Part shown: positions 22,336 to 51,292 of the stretch, one piece after another
How positions within the stretch are numbered: position 1 is the first letter of the stretch
Layout of the letters: each line of letters begins with the position of its first letter
NCBI GenBank assembly: GCA_037447655.1
Contig: JBBHKE010002007.1
Coordinates: 39,231 to 103,230 of the forward strand
Length of the DNA stretch: 64,000 nucleotides
Direction: 5' to 3'
DNA from: Zygnema cylindricum
Lineage: Eukaryota > Streptophyta > Zygnematophyceae > Zygnematales > Zygnemataceae
The notes under the pieces: model-generated
The model's input: only the letters and a program-made list of their open reading frames with translations
Databases searched by the model: none
Told to the model about the DNA's origin: nothing
Position numbers and translations under genes: made by a program

Positions 22336-24244
22336 TGAGGCAGATTGAGAGGGGAGGGGTAGATTGAGGAGGGGGAGTAGGGGTGGGAGTGGGAGAGGGA
22401 GAGGCAGACTGAGAGGGAGAGGCAGATTGAGAGGGAGAGGAAGTGGGAGAGGGAGAGGCAGATTGAGAGGGAGAGGGACTGGGAGAGGGAAGCAAAATTG
22501 AGAGGGAGAGGGAGAGGGAAAAGGAGGGGGAGAGGCAGAAATGAGAGGGAAAGGCAGATTGGGAGGGAGAAGGTGTGGGAGAGGGTGAGGCAGTTTGAGA
22601 GAGAGAGAGAGGGAGAGGGAGTAGTAGAGGGAGAGAAAGATTGCGAGAGAGAGGCTGATAGCGGAGGCAGACTCAGAGGGAGAGGCAAATTGTGAGGGAG
22701 AGGGAGTCGGAGAGGGAGAGGCCGATTCAGAGGGACAGAGAGAGAGGGAGAGGCACACTAAGAGGGAGAGGGAATGGGAGAGGGGGAGGCATATTGAGAG
22801 GGAGAGGGAGAGGTAGGGGGAGAGGCAGAATGAGAGAGAAAGGCAGATTGGGAGAAAGAGGGATTGGGAGAGGGTAAAGCAGATTGAGGGGGAGAGGGAG
22901 TGGAAACGGGGAGGCAGATTGAGAGGGAGAGTGAGAGAGAGAGAGAGTGAGGACTGGGAGTGGGAGAGACAGATTGAGAGGGAGAGAGAGAGGATATTGA
23001 GAGAGAGTGGTTGATATCGGGAGAGGCAAAGGGAGAGGAGAGGCAGATTCAATGAGAGAGGGAGAGAGAGAGAGAGGAAGTGGGTGCGGGGAGGCAGATT
23101 TAGAGGGAGAGTGAGGGGGAGAGAGGGGGGCAAATTGAGAGGGAGAGAGAGGGGTGAGGGAGAGGGAAATCGAGGGAGAGACTTTCAGAGGGAGAGTGAG
23201 AGGAAAATTGAGCGGGAGAGATAAATTGAGAGGGAGCGGGGGTGGAAAAGGGAGAGGGCATGGGAAGAGGTATAAGGAGTTGGAAAAGGAAATCAGGAGG
23301 GAGAGGGAGTGGGAGAGGGGAGAAGCAGACTGAGAGAGAGAAGGAAAAGGAGAGACATAGTGAGACGGAGAGGGAGAGGGAAAGGGAGAGGGAGAGATGG
23401 GAGGGAGTGGGGAGAGGGAGTGGGAGAGGGAGAGAGAGAATAGGGGGGGAGAAAGAGAGGTATATTGAGAGGGAGAGGAAGAAAGAGAGGAGAGGGAGAG
23501 GCAAATGAGAGTGAGAGACATTGAGAGGGAGAGGGAGGGGGAGGGGAGAGGGAGGGGGAGGGGGAGAGGGAGGGGGGGAGGGGGAGGGGGAGGAGGGGGA
23601 AGGGGGAGGGAGGGGGAGGGGGAGGGGGAGGGGGGAGGGGGAGGGGGAGGGGGGAGGGGGAGGGGGAGGGGGAGGGGGGAGAGGTAGGTGAGGGGGAGGG
23701 GGGGAGGGGGAGGGGGAGAGGGAGGGAGGGGGAGGGGGAGGGGGGAGGGGGAGGGGGGAGGGGGAGGGGGAGGGGGAGGGGGAGGGGGGAGGGGGAGGGG
23801 GAGGGGGAGGGGGAGGGGGAGGGGGAGGGGGAGGGGGAGGGGGAGGTGGAGGAGGGGGAGGGGGAAGGGGAGGGTAGGGGGAGGGAGAGGGAGATGGAGA
23901 GGGAGAGGGTAGGGGGAGGGAGGGAGAGGGAGAGGGAGAGGGATTGGTGAGCGAATTGTGAGGGAAAGGCAGAATGAGAGGGAGAGGGAGGGGACCGATT
24001 TAGAGGAGAGGGGGGCAAATTTAGGGGAGAGAAAGTTGGGAAGAGAGGGCATATTTAGATGGTTAGTGAGTTGGAGGGAGGTAGTGTATTTTTAGGGGGA
24101 AGGGAGGATAGGGCAGGTTTTGGGAGAGAGAGAGGTATAGGGATAGGCCAAACTATTAGGAGAGGAAGAGGGCAAATTTAGGGGAGAGAGAGAGGGATAT
24201 GGCAGATCAAAGGAGAGGGATAGAAGGTGATAGAAGAAAATACT
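22336..24244. repeat. purine-rich satellite arm, copy B, with G-rich core
   Basis: The strand composition flips at 'ttccttgaggcagatt' (22331-22346), as in copy A. The arm is A/G throughout and contains an extremely G-rich core, (GGGGGA/GGGGA)n, at about 23522-23880. Its right end (23985-24244) matches 16780-17040 closely. Confidence 0.9.
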
Positions 24245-24748
24245 AAGAGAGGTAAATAGAGTAATTGAAAAAAACTTTTGCAGTATCTTGAAAGAAATTT
24301 TTGGGCCGTTTTTGAGATTTAAATTTTTACAGTTAACTAGGAAGTCCTCGTTCATGTAGATTGTTTCCTCCATACGTATTCCAAATTATTACAACACAAT
24401 TGTGAATCCCTAAAAAACAAAAAATATGGCGCATGTGAAACATTGACAAAAAATTAGGTCAACGAGTCATAGAAAAGATGTAGGTTCGTGAATGTACGTT
24501 AAATTTTAAAACATTGTAAACAATTTGTCGTTCATAATCTACGTCGTTTTTAGAGATGTAGAGTTTTTGTGGATGATGTGGTGTCCACGAGGAATGAGAA
24601 GGTGGACCAATTTTTTACCACTTTTTGTCCTTCCATTATGTTCGTTAGTGACCGAATTAGAGTTAACATTAACTATAATACGAGGTCGTTTTGAAATTTT
24701 ACCCTAAACAACAATCTTATTAGAGTTAACTGACCATATTAATGTAAA
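24245..24748. repeat. non-satellite flank of the duplicated block, copy B
   Basis: Paralogue of 17041-17430 plus 18454-18570, lacking the 1,015 bp insertion. The empty target site ATTATGTT is at 24635-24642. Confidence 0.85.
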
Positions 24749-24767
24749 TTAAATTACATGGTTTCCT

Positions 24768-25083
24768 TTAACTTCTGAAAAGTATCCATTTCTTTTGTCT
24801 CACCGCAACTATCAAATCTTTCGCTTTTTCATTTTTCGCTTCCCTTCTCTCTTTCCTTCTTTGTCTAAACGGGTCACTGGGGAGAGCCGCATCAACTTGA
24901 GCTCCACCGAGGCCTATATTACCCAGTTCAGGCAATTTGTCAAGTTGCAGTAGTAGAGGAGTACACGATGATGTAGGAGACCGGATAGGTTTCTTCCTCT
25001 TCACCCCAATTGCGACAAACTAGCCATAGTTTTCTCGCAGACTACATAACCAACTTAACTTAAAAACTTGCTCAGATACTACT
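24768..25083 (-). pseudogene. possible leader and gag start of a minus-strand LTR element
   Basis: The minus strand holds a short open frame (25004-24768, 78 residues). It contains 'LPELGNIGLGGAQVDAALPS' followed by a basic stretch (RQRRKERREAKNEKAK). Just upstream in that orientation, 25070-25081 reads TAGTATCTGAGC, close to the plant initiator-Met primer-binding site TGGTATCAGAGC. This suggests the 5' end of a truncated LTR retrotransposon. The protein family is not recognised. Confidence 0.35.
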
Positions 25084-25680
25084 TGTTAATGGATCGCTTG
25101 AAACTCACAAATTATACCACAACGAAAGCGTAAAAACACATTCGCACAAAATCACAACAATCAATTTGTTCAAATATTGTCATATTAAGCCGGAATCTTT
25201 TTCCCAGTACAAACTCTCATTCTCATTCTTCTTTTTTACTCATTTCTATGAGTGAAACACATACTCACCTCGACACTTACGTTCACTTCTTACACTTACT
25301 CGGACTCAACACTATGACACATCCCTCAATAACACACATTATATAATTGATTGAGACTCTCATTTAATAAGTCTTTCAACCATCGCCTTCCACCTGCCTA
25401 CAAACTCCACGAACACGAAGCAGGCACAAAAGCTACGAATTCTTCAAGCGGACACGCACCTTGTAAATCAATTGTACGCTGAACCTTACTAGTGCGTTGG
25501 ACAGAATAATGTATTGCACTCTTACACACTCAAAGCTTCAATCACCAATAAGTTGACGGCTAACCAAGCATAACAACATTTACACAAAACAAAATAAAAT
25601 GGAAATTAAACACAAAACCAATTAACACAAACTAACGTGATGTAAGATAAAGTGATGTAGGCCGATCCACTGATTTAGGG
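25084..25680 (-). mobile_element. putative LTR remnant, minus strand
   Basis: The position next to the primer-binding-like site (25070-25081) suggests an LTR. No second LTR was found and the outer boundary is undefined. No gene was seen. Confidence 0.3.
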
Positions 25681-25802
25681 TGAACCTCCATCAGGCGAAA
25701 AGTGAGGTTGTTTACTTGATGTCGTACGTTTTAATACCAACTCTTACTGTTTTTTTTTGTTTTTGTTTTTTTTTTACCAAATATGCTAATAGGGATAACA
25801 GG

Positions 25803-26005
25803 TACACCTTGAATCGCTATTAGCGTATAGAAATTATTAGTGTAAAGAATAAATTAGCGTCATTTGTTCTAATATAGTACTAAGAGACGTGGCAGATTAT
25901 GGTCCACGTCCTTAAATAGTGTAATTTATTCTATTTAAGGTATCAATGTGAAAATTTTGGGGTGCAGATTTAGCGTACATAAGGCTAATAACGATTAATG
26001 GTGTA
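25803..26005. mobile_element. TA-flanked MITE, 203 bp
   Basis: The left end TACACCTTGAATCGCTATTA faces the right end TAATAACGATTAATGGTGTA. The outermost TA on each side fits a TA target duplication, as for Tc1/mariner (Stowaway-like) elements. The interior matches the copy at 27303-27505 almost base for base and holds a GACGTGG/CCACGTC stem (25886-25909). Confidence 0.85.
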
Positions 26006-26600
26006 CTGTTGTGTTGTGCAATGTATTCGATATTGGATACATCGAATATCGAGCGGTCAGAGGAGGTCGATATATCTCTCCGCGACGAACAAAAAATATT
26101 GCGATGTATTTGTTGGGAGGTGGGGGTTTGTACAACGAGTAAGGAGATCCTGTACGGTAAATCATACGGACAACCCCCCTAAACCCAACGTCAATTCGAT
26201 ATACCCCGGTACAAATTTATCGTCATATCGAGATGATATATCGATTATCGAGTACCCAAAATTAAGTACACCACGAATCGCTATTAGCGTTAAGAGATAT
26301 TTTGTGTAAAATAATAATTAGTGCTATTAATTCTACGGGCGGCAGTTGCCGTTTGGTATACGCAGCTGTCGAGTTTTGACGCATAAAACTGCGTCTTTTG
26401 TCCGCCGCTACGCTCCAAAACGGTCAAACCAACTGCCCAAACCGTCACCGCCGCGTTTTTTGTCATTTTATGAAATTTGGCGTACGGATCCCAAAATTTA
26501 TGACATCCGTTTTCCCATTTTTCAAGTGGTAACCACGCAACTGTCATGATCAATTCCCGAAATTTATAGTAGAGAAATCCCGCACAATATTGAATATTCT
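26006..26600. other. intergenic with a partial MITE end
   Basis: A TACACCACGAATCGCTATTA terminus at 26267 belongs to the same TIR family without a visible partner. Positions 26028-26250 contain repeated 'atcgagatgatatatcgatt'-like words. No gene was recognised. Confidence 0.4.
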
Positions 26601-26610
26601 GAATTCATGG

Positions 26611-27041
26611 CATAGTTGTTAAAATCGTATTTTACGTACGATTCAAACGCGCGAATTATAGTAGAAATCGAAAGGACCGATTTGAATAAATCGTTAATGA
26701 TTTTGTATCCGAACTATTTCGTACATCTAAGATAATTTTGAATTTTACATGTACCGCAGTTTGTACAATTTTAATACAATTTTCGTCTCTTTCCGTAGTA
26801 TTCCGTACATTTCTGTACAATTTGGTACATTTGTTTACCGGACTGAACGTACTACGAAGTGCAACGTATCTTTTCGTCAAAGTCCGTACAATTACGTAAA
26901 AAGCCGTACATTTTCGTAAATTTACGGTTCAGTTTACGGACAGAAAGTACACCGCGTTTTTTTTGCGATTTTTTCAAAAGTCACGAATTATAAGTAGAAA
27001 TCGTAAAAAAGGATAAAATCGCACGATTTGAACCAACTATG
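26611..27041. mobile_element. hAT-like MITE, 431 bp
   Basis: The left end CATAGTTGTTAAAATCGTA and right end (reverse complement) CATAGTTGGTTCAAATCGTG form inverted repeats. Outside lie ATTCATGG (26603-26610) and ATTCATGC (27042-27049), an 8 bp target duplication with one mismatch. The right half matches 19726-19944 and, inverted, 17431-17560. No coding capacity. Confidence 0.8.
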
Positions 27042-27302
27042 ATTCATGCAGCTTTTGTACTTAAATGTTTGGCACTTTTTAAAAAATATGAGCTCTTCTC
27101 CTCTCTACCCCTAAATGGTGATCCACACTATATGTCCTTATTCAACGGTATATGTTGCTCTTTCATTTCTTTCGACGTTTCACTGAACTTCGCACGGAAA
27201 ATGTTGCAATATTGTTCTCATTTTGTATTCCAGCGCCATGAGATATTTCTGTATTTTTTAATGTCTTATGATTACATCACATCACAAATTCAAAGCATTC
27301 AC

Positions 27303-27505
27303 TACACCGCGAATCGTTATTAGACTATAGAAATTATTAGAGCAAAGAAAAAATTAGCGTCATTCATTCTAATTTAGTGCCAGGAGACGTGGCAGATTAT
27401 GGTCCACGTCCGCAAATAGTGTAATTTGTTCTATTTAAGGTATCAATGTCAAAATTTTAGGGTGCCGATATAGCGTACATAAGGCTAATAACGATTCACG
27501 GTGTA
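27303..27505. mobile_element. TA-flanked MITE, 203 bp, sister copy
   Basis: Termini are TACACCGCGAATCGTTATTA and TAATAACGATTCACGGTGTA, a near-perfect inverted pair bounded by TA. It is the same length as the copy at 25803 and about 90% identical by eye, including the internal GACGTGG/CCACGTC stem. It lies about 550 bp upstream of the KEA start codon. Confidence 0.9.
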
Positions 27506-27860
27506 CTGTACTGTAGTAATGCGCTCGATGGGATTTACTGCTTAAATATGCTTGTAGAACATACGCACAAAACGACAAAGCAATTCCGGATTTGTCGCCA
27601 TCAATTCTTGATTCAGCAAAGATGATTGAGGGACAGATGCAGTCTTGGCTCTTAAATATTGCTTCAGAAGTTTGAACCATGACTTCCTCTCACTTACCTC
27701 TCCCTTTCTGCCATGTGGATTTTTTCCACGTGTCGTCGAGTCTATTTCTCACTGCCACGTGTCACAACCGGCCTGGCCCTTCCTTCGCGTATCGCTACCC
27801 TCTGAACGTTCCTTCTCCTTCAGTCATTCAGTAATTCTCCTCAAGGAACCTCATCCATCC

Positions 27861-27865
<5 letters not shown>

Positions 27866-27939
<74 letters not shown>
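27866..27939. repeat. (CT)n microsatellite in the KEA 5' leader region
   Basis: About 37 CT dinucleotides end 117 bp before the KEA start codon. Pyrimidine tracts are common in plant 5' leaders and core promoters. The transcription start is not known here. Confidence 0.9.
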
Positions 27940-27941
<2 letters not shown>

Positions 27942-28004
27942 CCTCTTTCTCTCTCTTTCCGTCTCTCTCTCCCCTCCTCTCCTCTTCTCCCTTCATCCCT
28001 CCCT

Positions 28005-28031
28005 ATGGTCAAAATTAGGGCAAAGGAATAA
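28005..28031 (+). promoter_or_regulatory. upstream ORF before KEA
   Basis: An ATG at 28005 opens an 8-codon ORF (MVKIRAKE, stop 28029-28031) that ends 25 bases before the KEA ATG. Its context is weak (C at -3), whereas the KEA ATG has A at -3 and G at +4. If it lies in the transcript it could modestly dampen translation. Confidence 0.4.
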
Positions 28032-28056
28032 CATTTAGGGTTAAGGGATTCCAACC

Positions 28057-45463
<17,407 letters not shown>

Positions 45464-45640
45464 AAATAAAAACTTAAAAAACCCTAGAAAAGCCATTAAA
45501 AACCTTAGAAAACCTTTAAAGAAAACCTTAAAAAACCTTGAAAAACCTTGAAAAATCTTAAAAAACCTTAGAAAACCCTAGAAAAACCCGAAAAAACCTT
45601 AGAAAACCTAAAAAACTTATAATTTTCTTAAAGGGGGGTT
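45464..45640. repeat. 3' repeat after the KEA stop
   Basis: Degenerate 'aaaaaccttagaaaacc' units right after the stop codon and AATAAA (45465-45470), probably in the 3' UTR or just beyond. Confidence 0.75.
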
Positions 45641-45799
45641 TAATTTTTTTTAACGGGAGTCGTAAAATGTCTAGTAAAAGGGTGTCATAAAATGTATCTG
45701 GCTATTTTTCCCCTTTTTGGCAATAAAAAGTGGACGATTTTTCCTCTCTCCTCAGAATCGTCAACAGGAAGATATTCAGTGTGAGAAAATGAAAAAATA

Positions 45800-46590
45800 T
45801 ATGAAATATTTTCTGGCCTCCCTCTCCCTCTCCCTCTCCCACTCCCTCCCTATCCCTCTCCTTCCCTCTTTCTCTCCCTCTCTCTCTCTCTCTCTCTCGC
45901 TCCCAATTCTCTTTTAGTTTTGATACCAAGTTATAGAATTTTATCTATTCGAAAGAAAACTTTTAGGGTTTTGATAGGTACAATTTTTTCTCTAGTTTCT
46001 AGTGAGGAGGATTACGGTATTGGAAATGTCGACCGTAAGAATTAAAAAAATAGTTGTATTTTTTGATACAGTACAAAAAAAAAGTGTAGTGTAGCTGTTT
46101 TTTTTTGTTTAGTGTTGTTGGACTTTTAGTTTTTTTTTATTCTGTAATAGTAGTAAAGATCAGTGCAGCTTAAAAAAATTGCTTCTTTTCGTTTTTTTTT
46201 TTTCCTTGCGAGGGTATTTTTTTTTTTTTTTTTTTCGCGAGGCGCATCTGAAGCCTGGAAAAAACCGATCTTTGTTATTGCGTCTTTGTCTCACTCATTT
46301 CTCTCCTCCCTCTCCTCCTCCCTCTCACTCCCTCTCCCCTCCTCTCTTTCCCTCTCCTCCTCCCTCACTTTCCCTCTCCTCCCTCTCCTTCCCTCCCTCC
46401 TCCCTCCTCCCTCCCCTCCTCCCTCACTTTCCCTCTCCCTTCTTCTGGATGGGATGGCTAATAGCGGGCCAATAACAAACTTTCCTCTTGTCCAATACTT
46501 AATCCCCTTCCCCCTCTCTCTCCTCCCCTGCCCCTTCTTTCTCCTCCTCCCTCCTCCCTCCTTCTACTTATCCTTCTTCCTATGGCTATG
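45800..46590. repeat. pyrimidine-rich low-complexity DNA
   Basis: C/T-rich tracts at 45818-45905 and 46290-46590 in CTCTCC/CTCCTCC units are separated by poly-T. No gene was recognised. Confidence 0.7.
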
Positions 46591-46639
46591 ATGCATCATT
46601 CATGCGACGGTTTATTCTTGTGCACCTGGTCAACCTTTT

Positions 46640-49150
46640 TAGGGTTTTTGGGTTTTTTAGGGTTTTTTATAAAGCCCTAACTTGTTCTTTTTTTTGGTCG
46701 GTTGGTCTATTGCGAATCCCAATTTGAAAATATGAATTGTAAAACGAGAGAGAAATGACAATGATAGGAAAATGTCAAGAGAGGACGATAAATAGGAAAA
46801 AGACATGAAAAACCACACAATACAGACATGCAAGACAAAATCCAGCAGTCTAAGAACATGCAAGATAACAAAAGATCGACCAAGAGAGGACGATTAACAG
46901 GAAAAAGACAAAAAGATAAATAAAGGATAAAAAAGACAAAAGAGACAACAAAAACAGATAAGACAAACTGGAGAGTCTAACCACAATTCAAGAAGATAAT
47001 AGCTATTAATATTTTATAATAGCTCTTTATCCTGGTTTCGTATCTGATAGGAAGAACCTCTTTATTGCTAAACTTGCGCTGGAAAAGCTATTGAGGTACA
47101 AAAGGGTTAAAAAAGGAAAACAAAAGAATATTACGGAGTACAAAAGTCCATAAGAAAGGTAAGAAGCTTACACTTGGCGGGAACTGCCAAAAAATGTTTT
47201 GTACCGTCTCGGGAGTACAGAATCTATCCGCACTCCAGAAATGAAAACCCAACGGTCAGATTTCTGTCCAGAAAACATGGAGGTGAAGATATATGGTAAT
47301 CCTATTAGATATGTACAATTATTGTACGCATTCGTACAATTTGACGTCAACTTTTGCGCCAGGTATCACTTCTGCGAAAAGTGTTTCCTTGACAAATAAT
47401 ATAATAATACAATGCTCGCTGTACTGTTTTTGAGCATCGAACAAAGTGTATGAACGGTCGTCATTTTTTTTAGTACAGTCCAAACTTTATGTTCGAACAT
47501 TACTTTGTACGGACATTTTTTAATGTACAGGTAAGGGCACTTTCCCATGTAACCGAAACTTAATTCTTGTAACTTTGTTTTAAGCGAAGATTCTCCGTAC
47601 TACTTTCAGAGCATTCGTATATAAAAAAAACAAATCGTTACTTTAGATCGTGACGGATGTAGACGTGGGTGAAATTTGTGACGGTTTGTAGACGACTACA
47701 AAACTCGCGACAATTGTTGACGTTTACAAAATAGCGACGTTTGTAGACGTCTATCTACTTGTGACATTGTAGATGTTTAGGGTTTGTGACATATTAACGT
47801 CACGCTCACTTATGATAGCGTCGACGTCACTGAATCTAACACATTCTCCCATGGTTTTCCGATTTTGTGTTATCGTTCGTTCTCACTATACTTGCCATCA
47901 AAATAAGCTAAAAAACAACCAAAAGAAATATTTTTTAGAGATCTTTCATTTGATACCTTTCTTGCTTTTTTTCATTGTAAGAATTGTGAGATATACGCGT
48001 TAGTGGGAGAGGGAGAGAGAGAGAGGCGCTTTCACAGACTTCGCTTTTGCGAAATGGCACGCGTTGGTCGAGACCCCTCCACTGCCTCTGTACGGAAAAA
48101 GGTGCACGGAAAAAAGTACATACAGGTTGTAAACATGCAGTGGATTTTTTTTTTGAGGAAAATTATGTCAAAAACCTCTGACGCGTGCGTAACCATATGC
48201 ATATTCGCCCACGTCGTGGAACTTTTTTTAAATCACCTCGCGAGGTGATTTTATTAAAGTTTGAAGATGATCTCGATGGACACGAAAGTGGGTCGAAACT
48301 CGCTAAACGATAAATTGCATCACGATAGACGACAAACTGCGGTACAGCTAAAGTTTTAATGGAACGCAAATTGTACGGTAATAATTTGAATTTTTTGATA
48401 CGGCTGCAGATTTTTTCCATTTTTTCCAAGTTATAAAGGAAAACGACAGAAAATAACTGTAACTTTAGCACATGGGAAAGTGTTCTAAGGTTCGTTAGCC
48501 GTCTCGCGCGTGGAGTGAAAGGTGTGAAACCCCCTTTCACACCGCGAAATGCCCCGTGCCTTTCACACTTCGCAAAACATAGCCCGGGTACCTTGGATGT
48601 TTAGGGTCATAGAGTCATTGGTTGTGTTTTATTTTATATAAAAAAAAACACGAATGAGGAAAAAACCCTAAACATATTAATACTTGCGAAGCGCCGCGCG
48701 GCGCGAGGCGTCGTAAAGCGAAATTGGAGTGAAAGGAGTGAAAGGCGACGTGGACCCTTTCACACGCCATCCGAAGGCAGAAAAATACTTGATTCAGTAG
48801 AGTATTGTACCATGACAAAACGATGAAATCATAAAATTGTCGGAAATACTCCGCAAAAGGAGGGCACCGCCGAATATGCCCCTCCTTTTCGAAAAGGAAA
48901 ACACTTTTCGTGAAGCTACAGTACAATACAAATTTTACATAAGCGCCGAAGATTACGTCAGCAAACAGTAGAACGAGCAAAATTTTAAATTTGTACAAAC
49001 CTGGTACGAATTGACGGCATTTGACACAGTAAAAAAACGTCACGACAAATACTGTAGTGCACGCATTGGAATAGACTATTGTTTCTATGCACAGTTGAAG
49101 TCTCCGTGGCTCAAACACCTCCTACTCGAAACGGTGTGGTATTTATGATA
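46640..49150. other. intergenic, local repeats only
   Basis: A 28 bp segment starting 'aagagaggacga' is repeated at 46778 and 46882. Degenerate 'tgtagacg/tgtgacg' repeats lie at 47645-47770. 'gtgaaagg' words cluster at 48515-48765. A 'ggaaaatagagtttt'-like GTAC-rich background runs throughout. No gene was recognised. Confidence 0.45.
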
Positions 49151-49154
49151 CAGC

Positions 49155-49550
49155 TTTAGGGTAAGGTTCCATTAGGGAAAAAATGACGTTGTTTATTGAA
49201 AGTCGTACTCTTTCGAGCAGTGCCGTACTAAAAAAAAAATAACAGAAATACAAGCCTACTGAATGAGGGATTTGATTCTCCACATTTATGGGCGTAAAGG
49301 TGGACCGTCGGATGCATAATCGGATACACCATCGTCTAACACTTTCAGTTCGCAACAAGTGACTCGGAGTAGGTCAATTCTTAGCGCCTGAACGTATATC
49401 AACGCGCCTCGTAGAAAAGTGAACAAGTATCCACGACGACCGCGCGACCAGGTGGGTACACGTCGCATATGACATGTGCTTTCCGCCGGGGAGGATGCGA
49501 GGCCACCGAATGCCGCAAGAAAATCTTTGACGGAGGATATTGTTTCACGT
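49155..49550 (+). repeat. dispersed repeat, copy 2 of 2
   Basis: Direct-orientation match to 10228-10612 (see that entry). The flanks differ, so the borders at 'aggttccattaggga' and about 'ggaggatattgttt' approximate the repeat unit. Confidence 0.75.
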
Positions 49551-49559
49551 CCCTGTTGC

Positions 49560-50450
49560 AATCCTGTAACAGTAATAGTGGATCGAACTTGTTCGTAAAA
49601 GGGTACTTAACTGTTACGAAAATAGAGTTTTAAATTTGATAGACGTCCGCGAAAGAATCGCACGATTTGGGGTTGTATAATAAAAGATATGGTGATTGGT
49701 GTAATCATACGACAGCGCGAGGTCAAAATAACGATTCAGTGTTCATTGTTACGGGTTAAGGGTCAAACTATCCGCGGAAATTAAGGCGTACATTTATAAA
49801 GTACTAAACGAAATCAATCTTTTTTTTGGTACGCACGATGGTTCGTTTCGTACAATATTTAGTACGGAGCGTCACTTTCAGTTTATGGAATTTCGTAGGA
49901 AGTTTCGGGTGCGAAATTTGCAACGCACGTTCGTGTAAAGTCGAGTTTTGTTTGGCGCGCACTTTTGCACGTAAATGCTACGTAGTTAAACGTAGCGTTT
50001 GATTGGTTAGAAATGCTACGTAGTCAGTAAGAGATTTCGCACGTTTTTGGATTGGTCAGTTTGCGTCCTTGCTGATCAATGATTGGCCACTTTGGCTTGG
50101 CAAGTCCACGGGGATGATGGATAATTATTGAAGTCAAAGAGAAGAGTAGACATCATTTCCTTTCGGAAAAGTTTGTGGAAATTCTGACTTATCTTGGTCT
50201 TAAGCAATTGAAACCAAATTGGAGCATTGACATTTTGGCACTGAAATCTCTTACAAACTAAGTAGTGCTTTAGTAGTTAAGAGATAGAATATTTAAGAGT
50301 GGAGAGTAGTGGAAAATGCTTTAATAAGAAAGGTTGAGCCACGAGGGTAAGAGACCGAGCTAATGTTATATGGATAGAAGATTCTTCTAATTTAAAGTTT
50401 ATCCTTACGTGAGTGATTTCCAACGTGGATGTGTATTTTCCAATGTGTGG
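49560..50450. other. intergenic and probable start of the Gypsy LTR
   Basis: No gene. Positions 49615-49670 resemble the hAT-like terminal region ('gaaagaatcgcacgatttgg'). Part of 50110-50450 probably belongs to the Gypsy LTR, but its 5' border could not be set. Confidence 0.4.
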
Positions 50451-50584
50451 AATGTGTGGTTGAAATGGGTTGTCGTAAATGGATTTTTTGAGAGGTAGGA
50501 GATCTTGGAATGTGTGGTTGAAATGGGTTGTCGTAATGGGATTTTCTGAGAGGTAGGAGATCCTGTTACATATGGTATCCGAGC
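50451..50584 (+). mobile_element. Gypsy 5' LTR end and primer-binding site
   Basis: A 58 bp tandem duplication (50451-50508 and 50509-50566) precedes the LTR end '...tgttaca' at 50570. After TA comes TGGTATCCGAGC (50573-50584), one base off the plant initiator-Met tRNA primer site TGGTATCAGAGC. Confidence 0.7.
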
Positions 50585-51292
50585 TTTGATTAGAAACCAA
50601 GGAGAAGTTTGCTCCCCCGAATATCGACTGGCGTGACCGGTGAGGGTGCTCTAACCTGTGTCGGTAGAACCACGATGTCAACTGGTAGGGGATTGGAGAG
50701 GAACTAAGTGATCACACTGCCAACGGCCGCTGGTTAGATGTGGGGCGTGCTCAGGTCCTAAGGACTAAGGCGGGGTGGGCAGTGTAGCCACCGTTGAAAC
50801 TAACTCCAATTACCTAGAGGCCAAACAAACTTGCATTCTCCTAACAATGATTCATGTGTAGAGGGAGGGCTTGTAGCCATGAAGGGTAAGGATGTGAGGA
50901 TTAGAGAACAAAGGATCCTGATGTAGTGGTAAAGGGGATATTTGCTAACGGTGGAGGAGGAAAGTGGAGCACTTTACTTCTTCAAGAGCAAAATAGTCCA
51001 AAAATGACTTAAAACTTTTCAAACCCTAAATTGTTACCTTTGAGAGCTTTGAATTTTGCTGTTGCAAAATTGGTGGAAAAACATTTTACCTTTCTATTTC
51101 AATGTCTGGGCAAATTGAATTTTCACTCGCTTCCTTTGATGTTTATTTGATTTTTCAAATTTTGAAAGCTATCAAAAGAATTTTTAGGGAGAAAAAGGCT
51201 TGGATTGGAGAAATCTGAGGACTTCAAATCTGCCGCAAACTCTTTAGGATAATTATACTCTACCTATTATTGCTCGATTTCATTGTGTGATA

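Noticed and set aside
27841-27960. CRISPR-like arrays among the short repeats
   Set aside because: All regular repeats are contiguous micro- or minisatellites without unique spacers, and the genome is eukaryotic.
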